DNA from: an uncultured Clostridia bacterium
Lineage (GTDB): Bacteria; Bacillota; Clostridia; Oscillospirales; Acutalibacteraceae
Direction of reading: 5' to 3'
NCBI GenBank assembly: GCA_946500295.1
Contig: CAMMVF010000018.1
Coordinates: 1 to 45,084 of the forward strand
DNA: 45,084 nt
Shown: one piece after another, positions 34,976 through 44,800 of the stretch
Layout of the letters: the number at the start of each line of letters is the position of its first letter
How positions within the stretch are numbered: the stretch's first letter is position 1
Program-made: the position numbers and the translations under genes
Notes under the pieces: model-generated
Database searches by the model: none
What the model was told of the DNA's origin: nothing
Seen by the model: only the letters and a program-made list of their open reading frames with translations

Positions 34976-35030
34976 GTAACCAAGTCGCCGGCGTGATCAA
35001 ACAAGCTTGTCACGCAGGCGAAGATTTAAA
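34976..35030. repeat. Modular hairpin repeat, copy C (between trkA and trkH)
   Basis: GTAACCAAGTCGCCG (34976-34990) is the left end of copy B. It is joined directly to GGCGTGATCAAACAAGC and GGCGAAGATTTAAA, the right end of copy B. About 115 bases of internal hairpins are missing. Only the right-hand stem GGCGTGA.../...TCACGC remains. It lies inside the trkA-trkH transcript. Confidence 0.75.
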
Positions 35031-35041
35031 TATTTCTTTTA

Positions 35042-36400
35042 TTATTTTAGGATATCTTCAAGAGAAGAAAGACCTTTATGCTTGGTTACGACTATTACCG
35101 TATCGTTAATCTCGATTGCGTCACTACCGGAAGCCCTTATTAATTTTCCGCCGCGGTTAATACAGGCAATCTGAAGGTTGTCCTTTAGACGCAGGTATTT
35201 CAGCGGAATTCCGGTAACCTTAGAGTTTTCCTTTACTCTGAACTCAAGAGCCTCTATATCATTATTTGATGATATGTGGTACAAAGTTTCAACGTCGCTA
35301 CTTATAGAGTTTTGCATTGAGCGGACATATTTTGCTATTTGCTCTCCTGCCAGATGTTTCGGGTTGATAATAGAATCAAGATTCAACCCCTCTACTATCG
35401 AGCTGAATGAAGAGTTATTGATTTTAGTAATTATTTTTGCACCTGATCTCTTTCTCAGATAGAGTGATATCAGTATGTTCTCCTCGTCATTATTCATTAA
35501 TGCCACTATGCCGTCGGCGTGTTCGACTCCCTCGGAAGTCATCAATTCCAGATCCATACAGTTGCCGTTTATAATTACAGCTTCATGAAGCTTTTCATCA
35601 AGTTCCTCACATCTTTGTTTACTCTTTTCAATGATTTTTACATTCACTCCTGCTCGTAGCAAGAAGGTAGCAAGGTAGTAGGCAGTTTTGCTTCCTCCGA
35701 GTATTACGACGCTGCGGCTGCGTGCTGAGAGTAAACCAAGTTTTTTCAAAATCTTCGCTGCATCTGAGGTTGAAGCGAGCAGCGATATCTTATCTCCGGG
35801 TAACAACATAAAATCACCATTCGGTATGTATGTCTCATCGCCTCTCTCAACCGTACATATTCTCACTTTACCTTTAAAATAATCTGCGGTAGAGCTTACT
35901 TGTACGTTTGATAAAAACGAGTTTTCCGGCACACTTATCTTGATAAGCTCAACTACGCCCTTGGCAAAGGTATCAATCTCGATAGCTCCCGGGAATTTTA
36001 AAAGCCTGTCCATTTCTCTTGCGCAGATGAGTTCAGGATTAATGGAGAGTGAAAGACCCAAAATGTCCTTGACTCTGGATAAATCCTTGGTATATTCGGG
36101 GTTTCTGACGCGTGCTATTGTGTGGCGTACACCTGCGCTTCTGGCAAGCAGACAGCAGTAGATATTTAACTCGTCAGCGCCTGTTACCGCAATGATTAAA
36201 TCAGCGTTTCCAATTTCCGCTTCTTCCAGAATCTCATAGGACGCCCCGTTTCCGGTAATTCCCATCAGGTCAATAGTGTTAGTCAGATTTTCAACCGCGG
36301 CAGGATTGCTGTCGATAACTACAATTTGGTGTCCTTCGCTGTTGAGTTCAGCGGCAATCGTTGAGCCAATTTTTCCACAGCCAACAATTATAATTTTCAC
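35042..36400 (-). CDS. trkA: TrkA potassium uptake regulatory subunit
   Basis: A 452-residue TrkA with two RCK_N/RCK_C pairs. The first Rossmann domain begins IIIVGCGKIGSTIAAEL and has the acidic VIDSNPAAVENL; the second begins VVILGGSKTAYYLATFL (residue about 226) and lacks the classical GxGxxG, so it may not bind NAD in the same way. Each is followed by an RCK_C domain, the second ending with TGIPLKYLRLKDNLQIACINRGGKLI. Such RCK_C domains bind c-di-AMP in several Firmicutes. GTG 36400 is the start, with GAGGG six bases upstream. A CCCCA/TGGGG hairpin (36436-36448) lies in the 5' leader. It leads the operon with trkH. Confidence 0.94.
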   Translation of the reverse strand: MKIIIVGCGKIGSTIAAELNSEGHQIVVIDSNPAAVENLTNTIDLMGITGNGASYEILEEAEIGNADLIIAVTGADELNIYCCLLARSAGVRHTIARVRNPEYTKDLSRVKDILGLSLSINPELICAREMDRLLKFPGAIEIDTFAKGVVELIKISVPENSFLSNVQVSSTADYFKGKVRICTVERGDETYIPNGDFMLLPGDKISLLASTSDAAKILKKLGLLSARSRSVVILGGSKTAYYLATFLLRAGVNVKIIEKSKQRCEELDEKLHEAVIINGNCMDLELMTSEGVEHADGIVALMNNDEENILISLYLRKRSGAKIITKINNSSFSSIVEGLNLDSIINPKHLAGEQIAKYVRSMQNSISSDVETLYHISSNNDIEALEFRVKENSKVTGIPLKYLRLKDNLQIACINRGGKLIRASGSDAIEINDTVIVVTKHKGLSSLEDILK

Positions 36401-36465
36401 TTTTATCCCTCGAAACTTATTTAATCTATATTACACCCCAATGTGGGGGAATATGTTCATGGATA

Positions 36466-36494
36466 ATAATACTATACTGCACTTCAAAAATCAA
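36466..36494 (-). promoter_or_regulatory. Promoter of trkA-trkH
   Basis: On the minus strand TTGATT (36489-36494), 17-base spacer, TATTAT (36466-36471), giving a leader of about 60 bases that contains the small hairpin at 36436-36448. The rest of the gene-free stretch 36500-36816 is AT-rich; it must hold the promoter of the next plus-strand gene, for which TTGACT (36764-36769) and TATAAT (36791-36796) are visible, but their 21-base spacing is poor. Confidence 0.65.
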
Positions 36495-36816
36495 CATGAT
36501 GAAGGACTTGAATTGTAAAATTCATATGTTATATGAAATTTCTGATTTAAAAACTTGCCGTTAACTTTTTATGTATGAATCAGCAACAGTTGTGTAATTG
36601 AAGTACATATTCTTTTCGTGTATATGACAATATTTATCTATGGTAACGGCTTTGTGCGCATTTTAAATAAAAAAGAAATTTTACATAATTAAAATATATT
36701 GATTCACTATCTCTTACAATTACACGATAAAATATACCTAAAGTTTCACAGCGGTAGATGTTTTTGACTGATAACGAGGTGGAATATTTTTATAATGGTA
36801 GAAAAGGAGAAGAAAG

Positions 36817-39228
36817 ATGAACAAAGGAATGAAGAAAATTTCCAAAGCATGCTTATGCGTAGTAATGTTGTTGGCTTTGGTTGCAGCATCATTCAGTGCT
36901 TTAGCAGCTGACGCTCCCACACAGGGAGAGACAATGAAGGTTTACTTTGACAACAGCGTGACCCAATGGAATAAGGTTATGGTGTATGTCGGTGACAAGG
37001 GCGCCGGCTGGCCCGGTACGGCAATGAGCGCTGTAGAGGGAAGAGAGAATGTTTGGGAGGCGGAAGTGCCCGCTGATATTGAACTTCTCATATTCAATAA
37101 CAACCAGGAAGAGCCAAAGCAGCAGTCACAGGATATTAAAGGTCAATACATAGTTGCAGACGGCGAGTACATAGGAACTACACAGTCCGGATCAATTTGG
37201 ACGGTTCTCAGAAAAGCAGCCGACGGCAGCTTGGTTGAGGAAGTAGTTCCGACTCAAACTGTATATTATGATAACAGTAATACAAATTGGGAAAATGTCT
37301 ATCTTCACTATTGGGGTAACGGTGAAACCACATGGCCCGGAAATCTGATGGAAGCTACTGAGGATGAGAATATCTTCAAGCTTGAAATTCCGCAGGGCAT
37401 AAGCGGAATGGTTATCAACAGCACTGTAAATGGGGTAGAGGAGAAAAGCTTTGATATCAACGATATCGTAGATGGAGCTACCTATGTTGCTGTAGATTTC
37501 GATCCGTCTGGTAAATGGGCAGTATGCAGAAATGATGCTATTCCCACTCCGCCTGAAAATCCAACAGATGAGGAAAAGACAGCTAAGCAGGTGAATACTC
37601 ACGTTGGTGAAGATTACAGCAAGGTTTACCTTTCATTCACCACAGTCGGTGAGATTGATTCAGAGGTATCTGTTATGGATCCAACCGGCGCACAGACAGT
37701 ATATACCGGAGAGCATAGCTATTCATATGTATCTGAGAGCTTCAAGCACAAGATTGTGCTTACAGGCCTAAAGCCCTCAACGGAATACACCTATACTATT
37801 GGTGAGGACGGATATAGTTTTACCGGCAGTTTTACAACCCTTCCGGAGGAGGGAAGCTCCGATAGCGTGAAATTTGCTTTTCTTGCAGATACTCAAATTA
37901 GCAACGATGTAAACTCTAAGGCTGCCGGCGCTACCTTTGCGCAGCTAAATCAGATTGACGATTTAGGTTTTGTGTATATCGGCGGTGACCTGACAGATAA
38001 TTCAGATAATAAAACACAGTGGGAAGAGCTGTTTGTAAACAGCGGGGCATATCCTACAGCCGGACTTGACTGCCTTTCTAATAATCTACTTGCGGTAGCT
38101 GTCGGTAATCACGACAAGGACTACGGCGATTCATCACTTTCAAATTATGTAAATACACCGGCTGAGGCTGGAAATATAGTATATTCCATGGATTACGGTG
38201 TATTAAAGTTTGTGGTTCTCAATCTTGAATCGGCTAAATCTGATGAGGCAGTAAGAGAGCAGCAAAAAGAGTACCTTGAAGCTGAGGTTGCCGAGGCAAA
38301 GAGCAATGGACAATGGGTAGTAGTAGGTTTTCATAAATCTATTTACACAGGTGCATCACATATAGTTGATAGCGACGTTATTGAGGCAAGAAAATATTGG
38401 AGCCCTGTTCTCTCAGAGCTCGACGTAGATGTAGTATTGCAGGCTCATGACCATGTTTATGCTCGTGGATTTGTAAACGGCGACGGATCCAGAAGCGAAG
38501 TAGAAACAGACGAGACCGGTGCATATATCAGTAAAGACAATGCTCCGCTTTATATGGTAGGAGGTCACGCCGGAGGCCTTAAATGGTATTCAATGAAGGA
38601 TTATACCGTTAGCGAGGGTGATCCGCTCCTCCCGAATTACGAGTTCCTCGATGTTAATTCAGCTGACGGAGAAAATGGTAGTGACAAGACACAGCAGCAG
38701 GTTTATACAATCTTCGAGGTCAGTGACTCTGAAATTACAAGTACAACATATATGTTTAAGTACGATACCGATACCGATACAATTACTACGGAGCCGTATG
38801 TTTACGATACTGTTACAATCAAAAGAGATGTAGCAGATGTTCCTGAACAACCGACAGAGGCTACAGACCCGACAGAGGCTACAGAGCCCACCAATGTCAC
38901 TGAACCTACTGACGTTACTGATCCAACCGGAGCTACAGATCCAACCGATGTTACAGATCCAACTCAAGTCGTAGATCCAACTGAGGGTACAACTCCTACT
39001 GAAGCCACAGATGCTACAAATGTCTCTGATTCTACTCAGAGCACTAACCCAACAAATGCCACTAATACTGTAACAACTAATACAAACAATTCTAGCAGCA
39101 ATGGAAATTCATCTGCAACAGGAAAGGTTGCAACGGGTGACAGTACTAATATTCTTGTTTTGCTTCTCGTTCTTTCAGCTGCTGCAGCTGTAGTTGGCTA
39201 CACTCACAGGAAGATAAAAAATAAATAA
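36817..39228 (+). CDS. Secreted CBM26-CBM26 metallophosphatase with C-terminal anchor
   Basis: An 803-residue surface protein. The signal peptide ends near residue 30 (SFSALAA). Two CBM26-type starch-binding modules follow (about 38-130 and 147-240): each shows VYFDNS/VYYDNS, Trp, WPG and IFNN-type blocks. A purple-acid-phosphatase N-domain (about 265-345) leads into a calcineurin-like metallophosphatase with Asp 358 (ADTQ), Asp 391 (GGDLTDN), GNHD (Asn 431, His 432, Asp 433), His 506 (GFHKS) and HDH 544-546. All metal ligands are present except that Gln 360 stands where His is usual. A Thr/Pro-rich linker of about 90 residues and a sortase-like ATGD motif, hydrophobic helix and basic tail end it. 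A phosphatase bound to starch suggests removal of glucan phosphates; this is inference. AAAGGAG precedes ATG 36817. Confidence 0.9.
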   Translation: MNKGMKKISKACLCVVMLLALVAASFSALAADAPTQGETMKVYFDNSVTQWNKVMVYVGDKGAGWPGTAMSAVEGRENVWEAEVPADIELLIFNNNQEEPKQQSQDIKGQYIVADGEYIGTTQSGSIWTVLRKAADGSLVEEVVPTQTVYYDNSNTNWENVYLHYWGNGETTWPGNLMEATEDENIFKLEIPQGISGMVINSTVNGVEEKSFDINDIVDGATYVAVDFDPSGKWAVCRNDAIPTPPENPTDEEKTAKQVNTHVGEDYSKVYLSFTTVGEIDSEVSVMDPTGAQTVYTGEHSYSYVSESFKHKIVLTGLKPSTEYTYTIGEDGYSFTGSFTTLPEEGSSDSVKFAFLADTQISNDVNSKAAGATFAQLNQIDDLGFVYIGGDLTDNSDNKTQWEELFVNSGAYPTAGLDCLSNNLLAVAVGNHDKDYGDSSLSNYVNTPAEAGNIVYSMDYGVLKFVVLNLESAKSDEAVREQQKEYLEAEVAEAKSNGQWVVVGFHKSIYTGASHIVDSDVIEARKYWSPVLSELDVDVVLQAHDHVYARGFVNGDGSRSEVETDETGAYISKDNAPLYMVGGHAGGLKWYSMKDYTVSEGDPLLPNYEFLDVNSADGENGSDKTQQQVYTIFEVSDSEITSTTYMFKYDTDTDTITTEPYVYDTVTIKRDVADVPEQPTEATDPTEATEPTNVTEPTDVTDPTGATDPTDVTDPTQVVDPTEGTTPTEATDATNVSDSTQSTNPTNATNTVTTNTNNSSSNGNSSATGKVATGDSTNILVLLLVLSAAAAVVGYTHRKIKNK

Positions 39229-39272
39229 GACCCTTGGTGTGTGCTGGAAGGTACAAAGTCAAGCATAAATGC

Positions 39273-39312
39273 AGCCGATGCAAATTATTTTGCATCGGCT
39301 TTCGCTTATTTT
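39273..39312 (+). terminator. Terminator of the CBM26 phosphatase gene
   Basis: A perfect 12-bp stem AGCCGATGCAAA (39273-39284)/TTTGCATCGGCT (39289-39300) with loop TTAT, followed by TTCGCTTATTTT. The remaining stretch to 39572 holds no gene that I can see. Confidence 0.88.
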
Positions 39313-39572
39313 AAAAATAATTTCTGTAAACATCTATCATTTACAATTTTTATCCTAAGTAACAAAAGTTTAAATAAGACATCAGGGATAGCCTATAATT
39401 CTATCCAGTCGAACATGTATGTAATGAACTGTCCGTGAAGATTTTGTTAAATTCATCTTTTGTAGTTTACTTGAAGTTTTATACGTAGTAAAATAGACTA
39501 CAATAGTGTATTTGTAGAGTTTTTATCCGTTGTGACCAACCGTACTATTTATAAATGCAGGTGATATTATTA

Positions 39573-40556
39573 ATGAAGCTTAAGTACATACTCTGTTTTT
39601 TAGGAGTGCTTGTTGTTTTTTATACAGTTTTGAGCATAGGATTGCAGCAAAAAGATATTTTTATATCTGAGTATGTTGTTGGTTCAAAAGCCGTGACGTT
39701 GCAAGAGGATAGTACTATCTTCGACTCGACGGCAGCTTCAGCTACAAGTACAGTTGAACAGACAGATCCGGTGCCTGAACCTGAGACTGTTCCGACGTCT
39801 TATCTAATAGACGATTTTGAAGTTATATTTCAGGAGTCGGAACTTCCCACCGGCTGTGAGATTACAGCTATGACCATGGTGCTTAACTATTATGGTTTTG
39901 ATGTTGATAAGGTAACTATGGCGACTGAATACCTTCCGATATTACCCTATACACTTTACTATGATGACTATGGAACGCTAATAGGAAACGATTTATATAA
40001 TTATTTTCTCGGAGATCCTGCTACAACCGGTGGAGTTACTTGTGGTGCCGGAGCAATCACCTTTGCTTCTAACAGCTATCTTGAATCGCAGGATTCAACT
40101 CTTACTGCCGTAGATATGACCGGTATTGAGCCATCGGAGATGTATGAGTATGTCAGACAGGGTATCCCGGTTATGGTGTTTGTCACCATTGGAATGGTTG
40201 ACAGAGAAATTACTCAAGAGTGGTATACTGTAGATGGCAGGTTATGTAACTATAGCACTTCTGATCACGGAGCTGTATTAATCGGATATACAGATGATAC
40301 AGTAACTCTTGCCGACCCGATTTCCGGCATATATGAATGTGGCAGACAGCAGTTTGAAAGTGTAATTGAATCACGAAACAGACAGTGCGTAATTCTTATG
40401 GATTCTTCATCTGATCAGTTGACAAATGAAAGAGCCGACGACTCCATTGAGGCATACGCAACGGATCCGAATTCTGATTATTCTGATTCAGATTCAGGTT
40501 TAGGATATTCTTATGATGAAGCTCTCGAGTTACCTGCTGAGTATATTAATGATTAA
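39573..40556 (+). CDS. Membrane-tethered C39-like peptidase-fold protein
   Basis: A 327-residue extracytoplasmic protein with one N-terminal helix (ILCFLGVLVVFYTVLSIGL) and no cleavage site, then a Ser/Thr/Pro/Glu linker to about residue 80. The Peptidase_C39_2 domain follows, with the triad visible as Cys 95 (ELPTGCEITAM), His 232 (SDHGAVLIGY) and Asp 248 (TLADPISG). The C-terminal 45 residues are acidic and Ser-rich. The family includes peptidases, bacteriocin-like processing enzymes and inactive relatives, and the substrate is unknown. I chose ATG 39573 because AGGTGA lies about ten bases upstream; the ATG at 39555 has none. It is monocistronic, ended by the stem at 40603-40635. Confidence 0.82.
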   Translation: MKLKYILCFLGVLVVFYTVLSIGLQQKDIFISEYVVGSKAVTLQEDSTIFDSTAASATSTVEQTDPVPEPETVPTSYLIDDFEVIFQESELPTGCEITAMTMVLNYYGFDVDKVTMATEYLPILPYTLYYDDYGTLIGNDLYNYFLGDPATTGGVTCGAGAITFASNSYLESQDSTLTAVDMTGIEPSEMYEYVRQGIPVMVFVTIGMVDREITQEWYTVDGRLCNYSTSDHGAVLIGYTDDTVTLADPISGIYECGRQQFESVIESRNRQCVILMDSSSDQLTNERADDSIEAYATDPNSDYSDSDSGLGYSYDEALELPAEYIND

Positions 40557-40602
40557 AACGGGGAATAATCACAAAAAGTATTGTATCAATAAGTTCGTAT
40601 AT

Positions 40603-40640
40603 AAAAATACTGCATGTACTTCATGCAGTATTTTTATATA
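40603..40640. terminator. Bidirectional terminator between C39 gene and methyltransferase
   Basis: A perfect 14-bp stem AAAAATACTGCATG (40603-40616)/CATGCAGTATTTTT (40622-40635) gives T-runs on both strands between two converging genes. Confidence 0.88.
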
Positions 40641-40642
40641 TC

Positions 40643-41263
40643 TCAGGCCGTGCCGCTTATCAGAAGCCAGCCATTATCCTTTTCTAAGTATGATTGAACA
40701 TTATCAAAGCCGCATCGTATAAATATATTTTTAAGTTCTGATATGCTGTAGTAATTTAATTTTAAAAACTCAGCTATCTGTGAATGTGAGCCTGTGCCGT
40801 CCTCGTTTTTTATCATTTCACAAATTATATTGAGGCTGCCTCCGGGTTTGAGCGTGCGCTTGATCTCTCTAAATGCCTTGTCTGGATCATTCCAAAAGTA
40901 CACTGATTCTACCGATACTGCGCAGTCGATTGTGTTACTTTTAAACGGTAGATGCACAACATCGGCCTGTAAGATTTCTACTCGCCCGTCCTTGATTGCT
41001 TTCTTATTCTTTTTAATGGCATTTTTTACGCATAGCGCACTATAATCAACTCCAACAATATTTGCGTTGGTTATCGAACTTAATATATTTACGCAATTTC
41101 CTCCTCCGCAGCCGATATCAACTATAATGCCCTTGTCAGGAAACTTGATCTTTTTGAGTGCCCATGCTGTCATCTTATAATGACCGGCGTTCATCTTTTT
41201 TATCATAAGCTTCCCCCAAAATCCATTGGGTTTTCTCGCGTTTGCAGTCAGCCTTTTTATCAT
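40643..41263 (-). CDS. Class I SAM-dependent methyltransferase
   Basis: A 206-residue class I methyltransferase (UbiE/Methyltransf_11-like). The SAM-binding motif I is IVDIGCGGGNCVNIL near residues 46-60, the acidic end of strand two is VGVDYS, motif II-like ILQADVVHLPFKSNTIDCAV follows, and motif III-like REIKRTLKPGGSLNIICEM is present. The N-terminus is short and basic (MIKRLTANARKPNGFWGKLMIKKMN). The acceptor cannot be inferred. ATG 41263 has GGAGAGG eight bases upstream; a GTG at 41272 sits on that site. It stands alone and converges with the C39 gene. Confidence 0.87.
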   Translation of the reverse strand: MIKRLTANARKPNGFWGKLMIKKMNAGHYKMTAWALKKIKFPDKGIIVDIGCGGGNCVNILSSITNANIVGVDYSALCVKNAIKKNKKAIKDGRVEILQADVVHLPFKSNTIDCAVSVESVYFWNDPDKAFREIKRTLKPGGSLNIICEMIKNEDGTGSHSQIAEFLKLNYYSISELKNIFIRCGFDNVQSYLEKDNGWLLISGTA

Positions 41264-41379
41264 ACATATCACCTCTCCAAAATTATACCATATAAGTATG
41301 GTTTAATTCAAACAGTCACAAAATTGAGTTTTTTGAGTAGTATATCAATAGGATAAGATTTCGCAAAGGAATTGATAGT

Positions 41380-41523
41380 ATGAGATGTTGTAAGTCCAGA
41401 GGAAGGTGTATGCTGTCCTTTGCAGGTGGAATAATTTGTTCTTGCCTGCTACCTGAGGGCTGTTTTACATTTATTTTAGTGGTTTTGCTTATTGTGTTAG
41501 GATTCTGTATGTTAAGGGGGTGA
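41380..41523 (+). CDS. Small Cys-rich membrane peptide upstream of spoVM
   Basis: A 47-residue peptide: a Cys/Arg-rich start (MRCCKSRGRCMLS), then a helix-breaking loop with three more Cys (CSCLLPEGC) and a strong membrane helix FTFILVVLLIVLGFCML. It matches a class of tiny hydrophobic Clostridia peptides with N-terminal CC and a single helix that I have no firm function for. AAAGGA lies about nine bases upstream of ATG 41380. Its stop lies four bases before the spoVM start, and its last codons contain the spoVM ribosome site, so the two are co-translated. A spore-envelope role is a guess from that linkage. Confidence 0.7.
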   Translation: MRCCKSRGRCMLSFAGGIICSCLLPEGCFTFILVVLLIVLGFCMLRG

Positions 41524-41527
41524 GATG

Positions 41528-41620
41528 ATGAAGGTAGTAGTCGTAAAAAGTCCTCCGGTTTTAGGTTTTGTTCTTCGCAAAATATTTAAAATAAAGAAAT
41601 TAGAAGTTGTCGAAAATTAG
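41528..41620 (+). CDS. spoVM: Stage V sporulation protein SpoVM
   Basis: A 30-residue peptide, MKVVVVKSPPVLGFVLRKIF followed by KIKKLEVVEN. It matches clostridial SpoVM in size, the MKVVVVKSP start with Pro 9, and the amphipathic helix with LRKIF and KIKK. In B. subtilis SpoVM recognises the convex forespore surface and anchors SpoIVA for coat assembly. The start is ATG 41528, seven bases after AAGGGGG; another ATG directly upstream (41525) is less well spaced. It shows the organism can probably form spores. Followed by a clear terminator. Confidence 0.85.
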   Translation: MKVVVVKSPPVLGFVLRKIFKIKKLEVVEN

Positions 41621-41634
41621 TATATAACATAACT

Positions 41635-41678
41635 ACTCCGCTGTTCTTATGAATGGCGGAGTTTCTTTTAATTTTTTG
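41635..41678 (+). terminator. Terminator of the spoVM operon
   Basis: A perfect 7-bp stem ACTCCGC (41635-41641)/GCGGAGT (41656-41662), followed by TTCTTTTAATTTTTT. Confidence 0.85.
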
Positions 41679-41796
41679 AACGAATTTTAAACGACTGATA
41701 TAGAAAATTATTCTGTGCAATTCACACAAACTAAAAAAATATTCTTATTCAAACATACAAAAATACCCAACTTTACTAGCAAATATTGCTGTTTTC

Positions 41797-41826
41797 TTGA
41801 CTTTTACCCCAATATATTGCTATACT
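41797..41826 (+). promoter_or_regulatory. Promoter of the scaffoldin-like gene
   Basis: TTGACT (41797-41802), 18-base spacer, TATACT (41821-41826). The start would be near 41833, about 47 bases before the ATG. AAAGGAC is the ribosome site. Confidence 0.7.
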
Positions 41827-41879
41827 ATTAATAGCGTTAAAGTGCGCAATTTTGGATAATTTAGAAAGGACTTGGCAAG

Positions 41880-44800
41880 ATGGTAAAATCAAAACAGCGT
41901 GTCATCAGTGTAGTTCTGGCTGTTCTTATTGCTTTTTCAGCATTGTTTGCAGGAACAGCCTCTGCTTTTGCTGTTGACACAACAAACACCGACTCCGGAG
42001 CAACCGTGCAGATTGTTCCGAGCGAATTACCCTCTAAAATCTACATGAAGCTTAATTCGGATTGGGGGAAGGATAGCCCTCGCTTTTCCGCATACTTCTT
42101 TGTTGACGACAACACCAATACATGGGTTGACATGACAGAGGTATCCGGCGAGACCGATATGTATTCCTGTACCGTACCTTCAGGCGGCAATTGGACACAT
42201 GTTATCTTCTGCCGTATGAACCCTGCTACGTCTGAGAACAACTGGAATAACAAATGGAATCAGACAGCTGACATTCCGCTTGACAGCAGTAAAAACCTCT
42301 GCACCTTGAATGGCGGTTGGGACAGTATATCTGGTACATGGTCAACTTACGCAGGTGAAGAGGAAGTCACAGATCCTACAACTGCTCCTACTACCCCAAC
42401 TCAAGCTCCGACAACTCCGACCAGCACTCCTACTGACCCGACTGTAGCGGACAAGCTCATGGTAAACGGAACAGCTTATAGCCTTGGAGATACTTTTACA
42501 TATACAACAACACTCCAAAATGCTGCTAGGCTTTCAACTATAGGCGGACATGTAAATCTTTCCGGCGACGCTGATATGCTTACATGCCTGACTTCATCGC
42601 AAACAGCAGCGTGCCCGAATCTTTCCGGTAATGCAGTGGTAAACTTTACTCCGAACGATGGTTCAAATTCTATTTATTTTAACGCCATTGATGCGAGCGC
42701 CGGCTATGACTTCTCTACAGCTAAGACGCTTGTTACACTTGAGTTCAGCGTAAACGCAGTGGGCGGAAATGTAAATATCACTACTGTAATTGACGAGCTT
42801 TATGACCTGAATAAAAATTCAGCTACAAGCACTGCTAAAACTACCACTTCTATTAGCGGCGGTTCTATCGCACCGACAACTCCTGGTACAGGGGTTACTA
42901 TTAATGGAACAAAGTATAATAGCGGTGACGTGATAGAGTATGTAGGATATCTCAGCAGTACTGATAATCTTTATGCTATTTCCGGAAACATTACGTACAA
43001 CAATAATTATGTACAGCTTTCTGATGTACAGCTTTCAGATTCTGAAATGTTTCCGATTCTCGCTGCGAGCGGTAGCTTTAAATACGATCTTAACACTGTA
43101 GCTAATAGAGTTTCTTTTAATGCTATGAGTTCACCGTCTCTTGGCGGATACAACTTTACAGGGTCTAACGCTGTGCTTGCAAAGTTAAGATTTGTAGTTA
43201 CTGCTTCAAGCGGTTCAACAACAATTAGTACTAATATTACTGAAGCCTACTCAATGTCCAATACGGATTCTGATGGACTTCCGGCTCCTGTTAATCCTAC
43301 TGCCACTGATACTGTAAAAATCTACGGCTCTGATAATACAGATCCGACAGAAGAGGGCTATGTATATGTAAACGGAGAAAGAGCACAGAAGGGCGACACA
43401 ATTGTATTTACAGTAAAAGCCCAATATGCAAAGAAACTTCAGATGACTAGTGCTAACATGGAGTGGGATCCTTCATATTTGTCACTGGTTCAGCAGAATG
43501 ACAGTGTTTCCTTCCCAATCCTCTCACAATCAGGTGGCTTAATAGCTAATTACGATGCTACAGCCTCCGCCTCAAACCTCAACAGATGCAGATATTCTGC
43601 AGTTTCACCGACAGGTCAAATCGACCTTACAAATAGTGATTCAGTATATGCTACATTTACATTTACAGTAATAGCTGATTCCGGCTCAACCAGAATTACA
43701 AATGAGATTACTGATACAGGAGCATCTGAATCAGAGCTTCTCAACCCGATTTCATATGACGACACAATAACCGTAAATCCCGGTTCTGTAGAACCGACGG
43801 CTGCTACAGACCCGACTGAGCCGGGTTCTGTTGTAATCAATGGTGTAGAATTTAACACAGGTGATATAATCGAGTATGTTGCATATCTGCAGTCTGACGA
43901 GATGATCGGCGGCCTTCAGTTTATCACTCACTATGACAGCGATTATGTAAGGCTTTGCTCCGATCAGCCTGCACAAGCTGATATGTACCCGAATCTAACA
44001 AATGCACTCTCAATATATGATGATTTCAATAATTATCCTGAGCAAATCAGAGTAAATGTAATGGCAAACTATTCTCCAAGTGCAAGTGGCTTTGATTTCT
44101 CTGCTGATGATACTGAGGTAGCTGTATTCAGATTTGAGGTAACCGGCAATAGCGGAGAAACATCAATTTATTCTGATTTCTTATCTGTTCTTTCATTTGA
44201 GAATCTTAACCAAATAGGTGCTCCGGAACCGGTTGACGATTATACAAATGATGATGTTGTAAGGCTTTACCAAGCAGCTCCAACTCAGCCGACTGACGCA
44301 CCGACTCAGCCCACAGAGGAACCAACTCAGCCGACTGACGCACCGACCCAGCCGACAAATCCGCCAACCCAGCCTACAGACCCGACTGAGCCGGGTTCTG
44401 TTGTAATCAATGGTGTAGAATTTAACACAGGTGATATAATCGAGTATGTTGCATATCTGCAGTCTGACGAGATGATCGGCGGCCTTCAGTTTATCACTCA
44501 CTATGACAGCGATTATGTAAGGCTTTGCTCCGATCAGCCTGCACAAGCTGATATGTACCCGAATCTAACAAATGCACTCTCAATATATGATGATTTCAAT
44601 AATTATCCTGAGCAAATCAGAGTAAATGTAATGGCAAACTATTCTCCAAGTGCAAGTGGCTTTGATTTCTCTGCTGATGATACTGAGGTAGCTGTATTCA
44701 GATTTGAGGTAACCGGCAATAGCGGAGAAACATCAATTTATTCTGATTTCTTATCTGTTCTTTCATTTGAGAATCTTAACCAAATAGGTGCTCCGGAACC

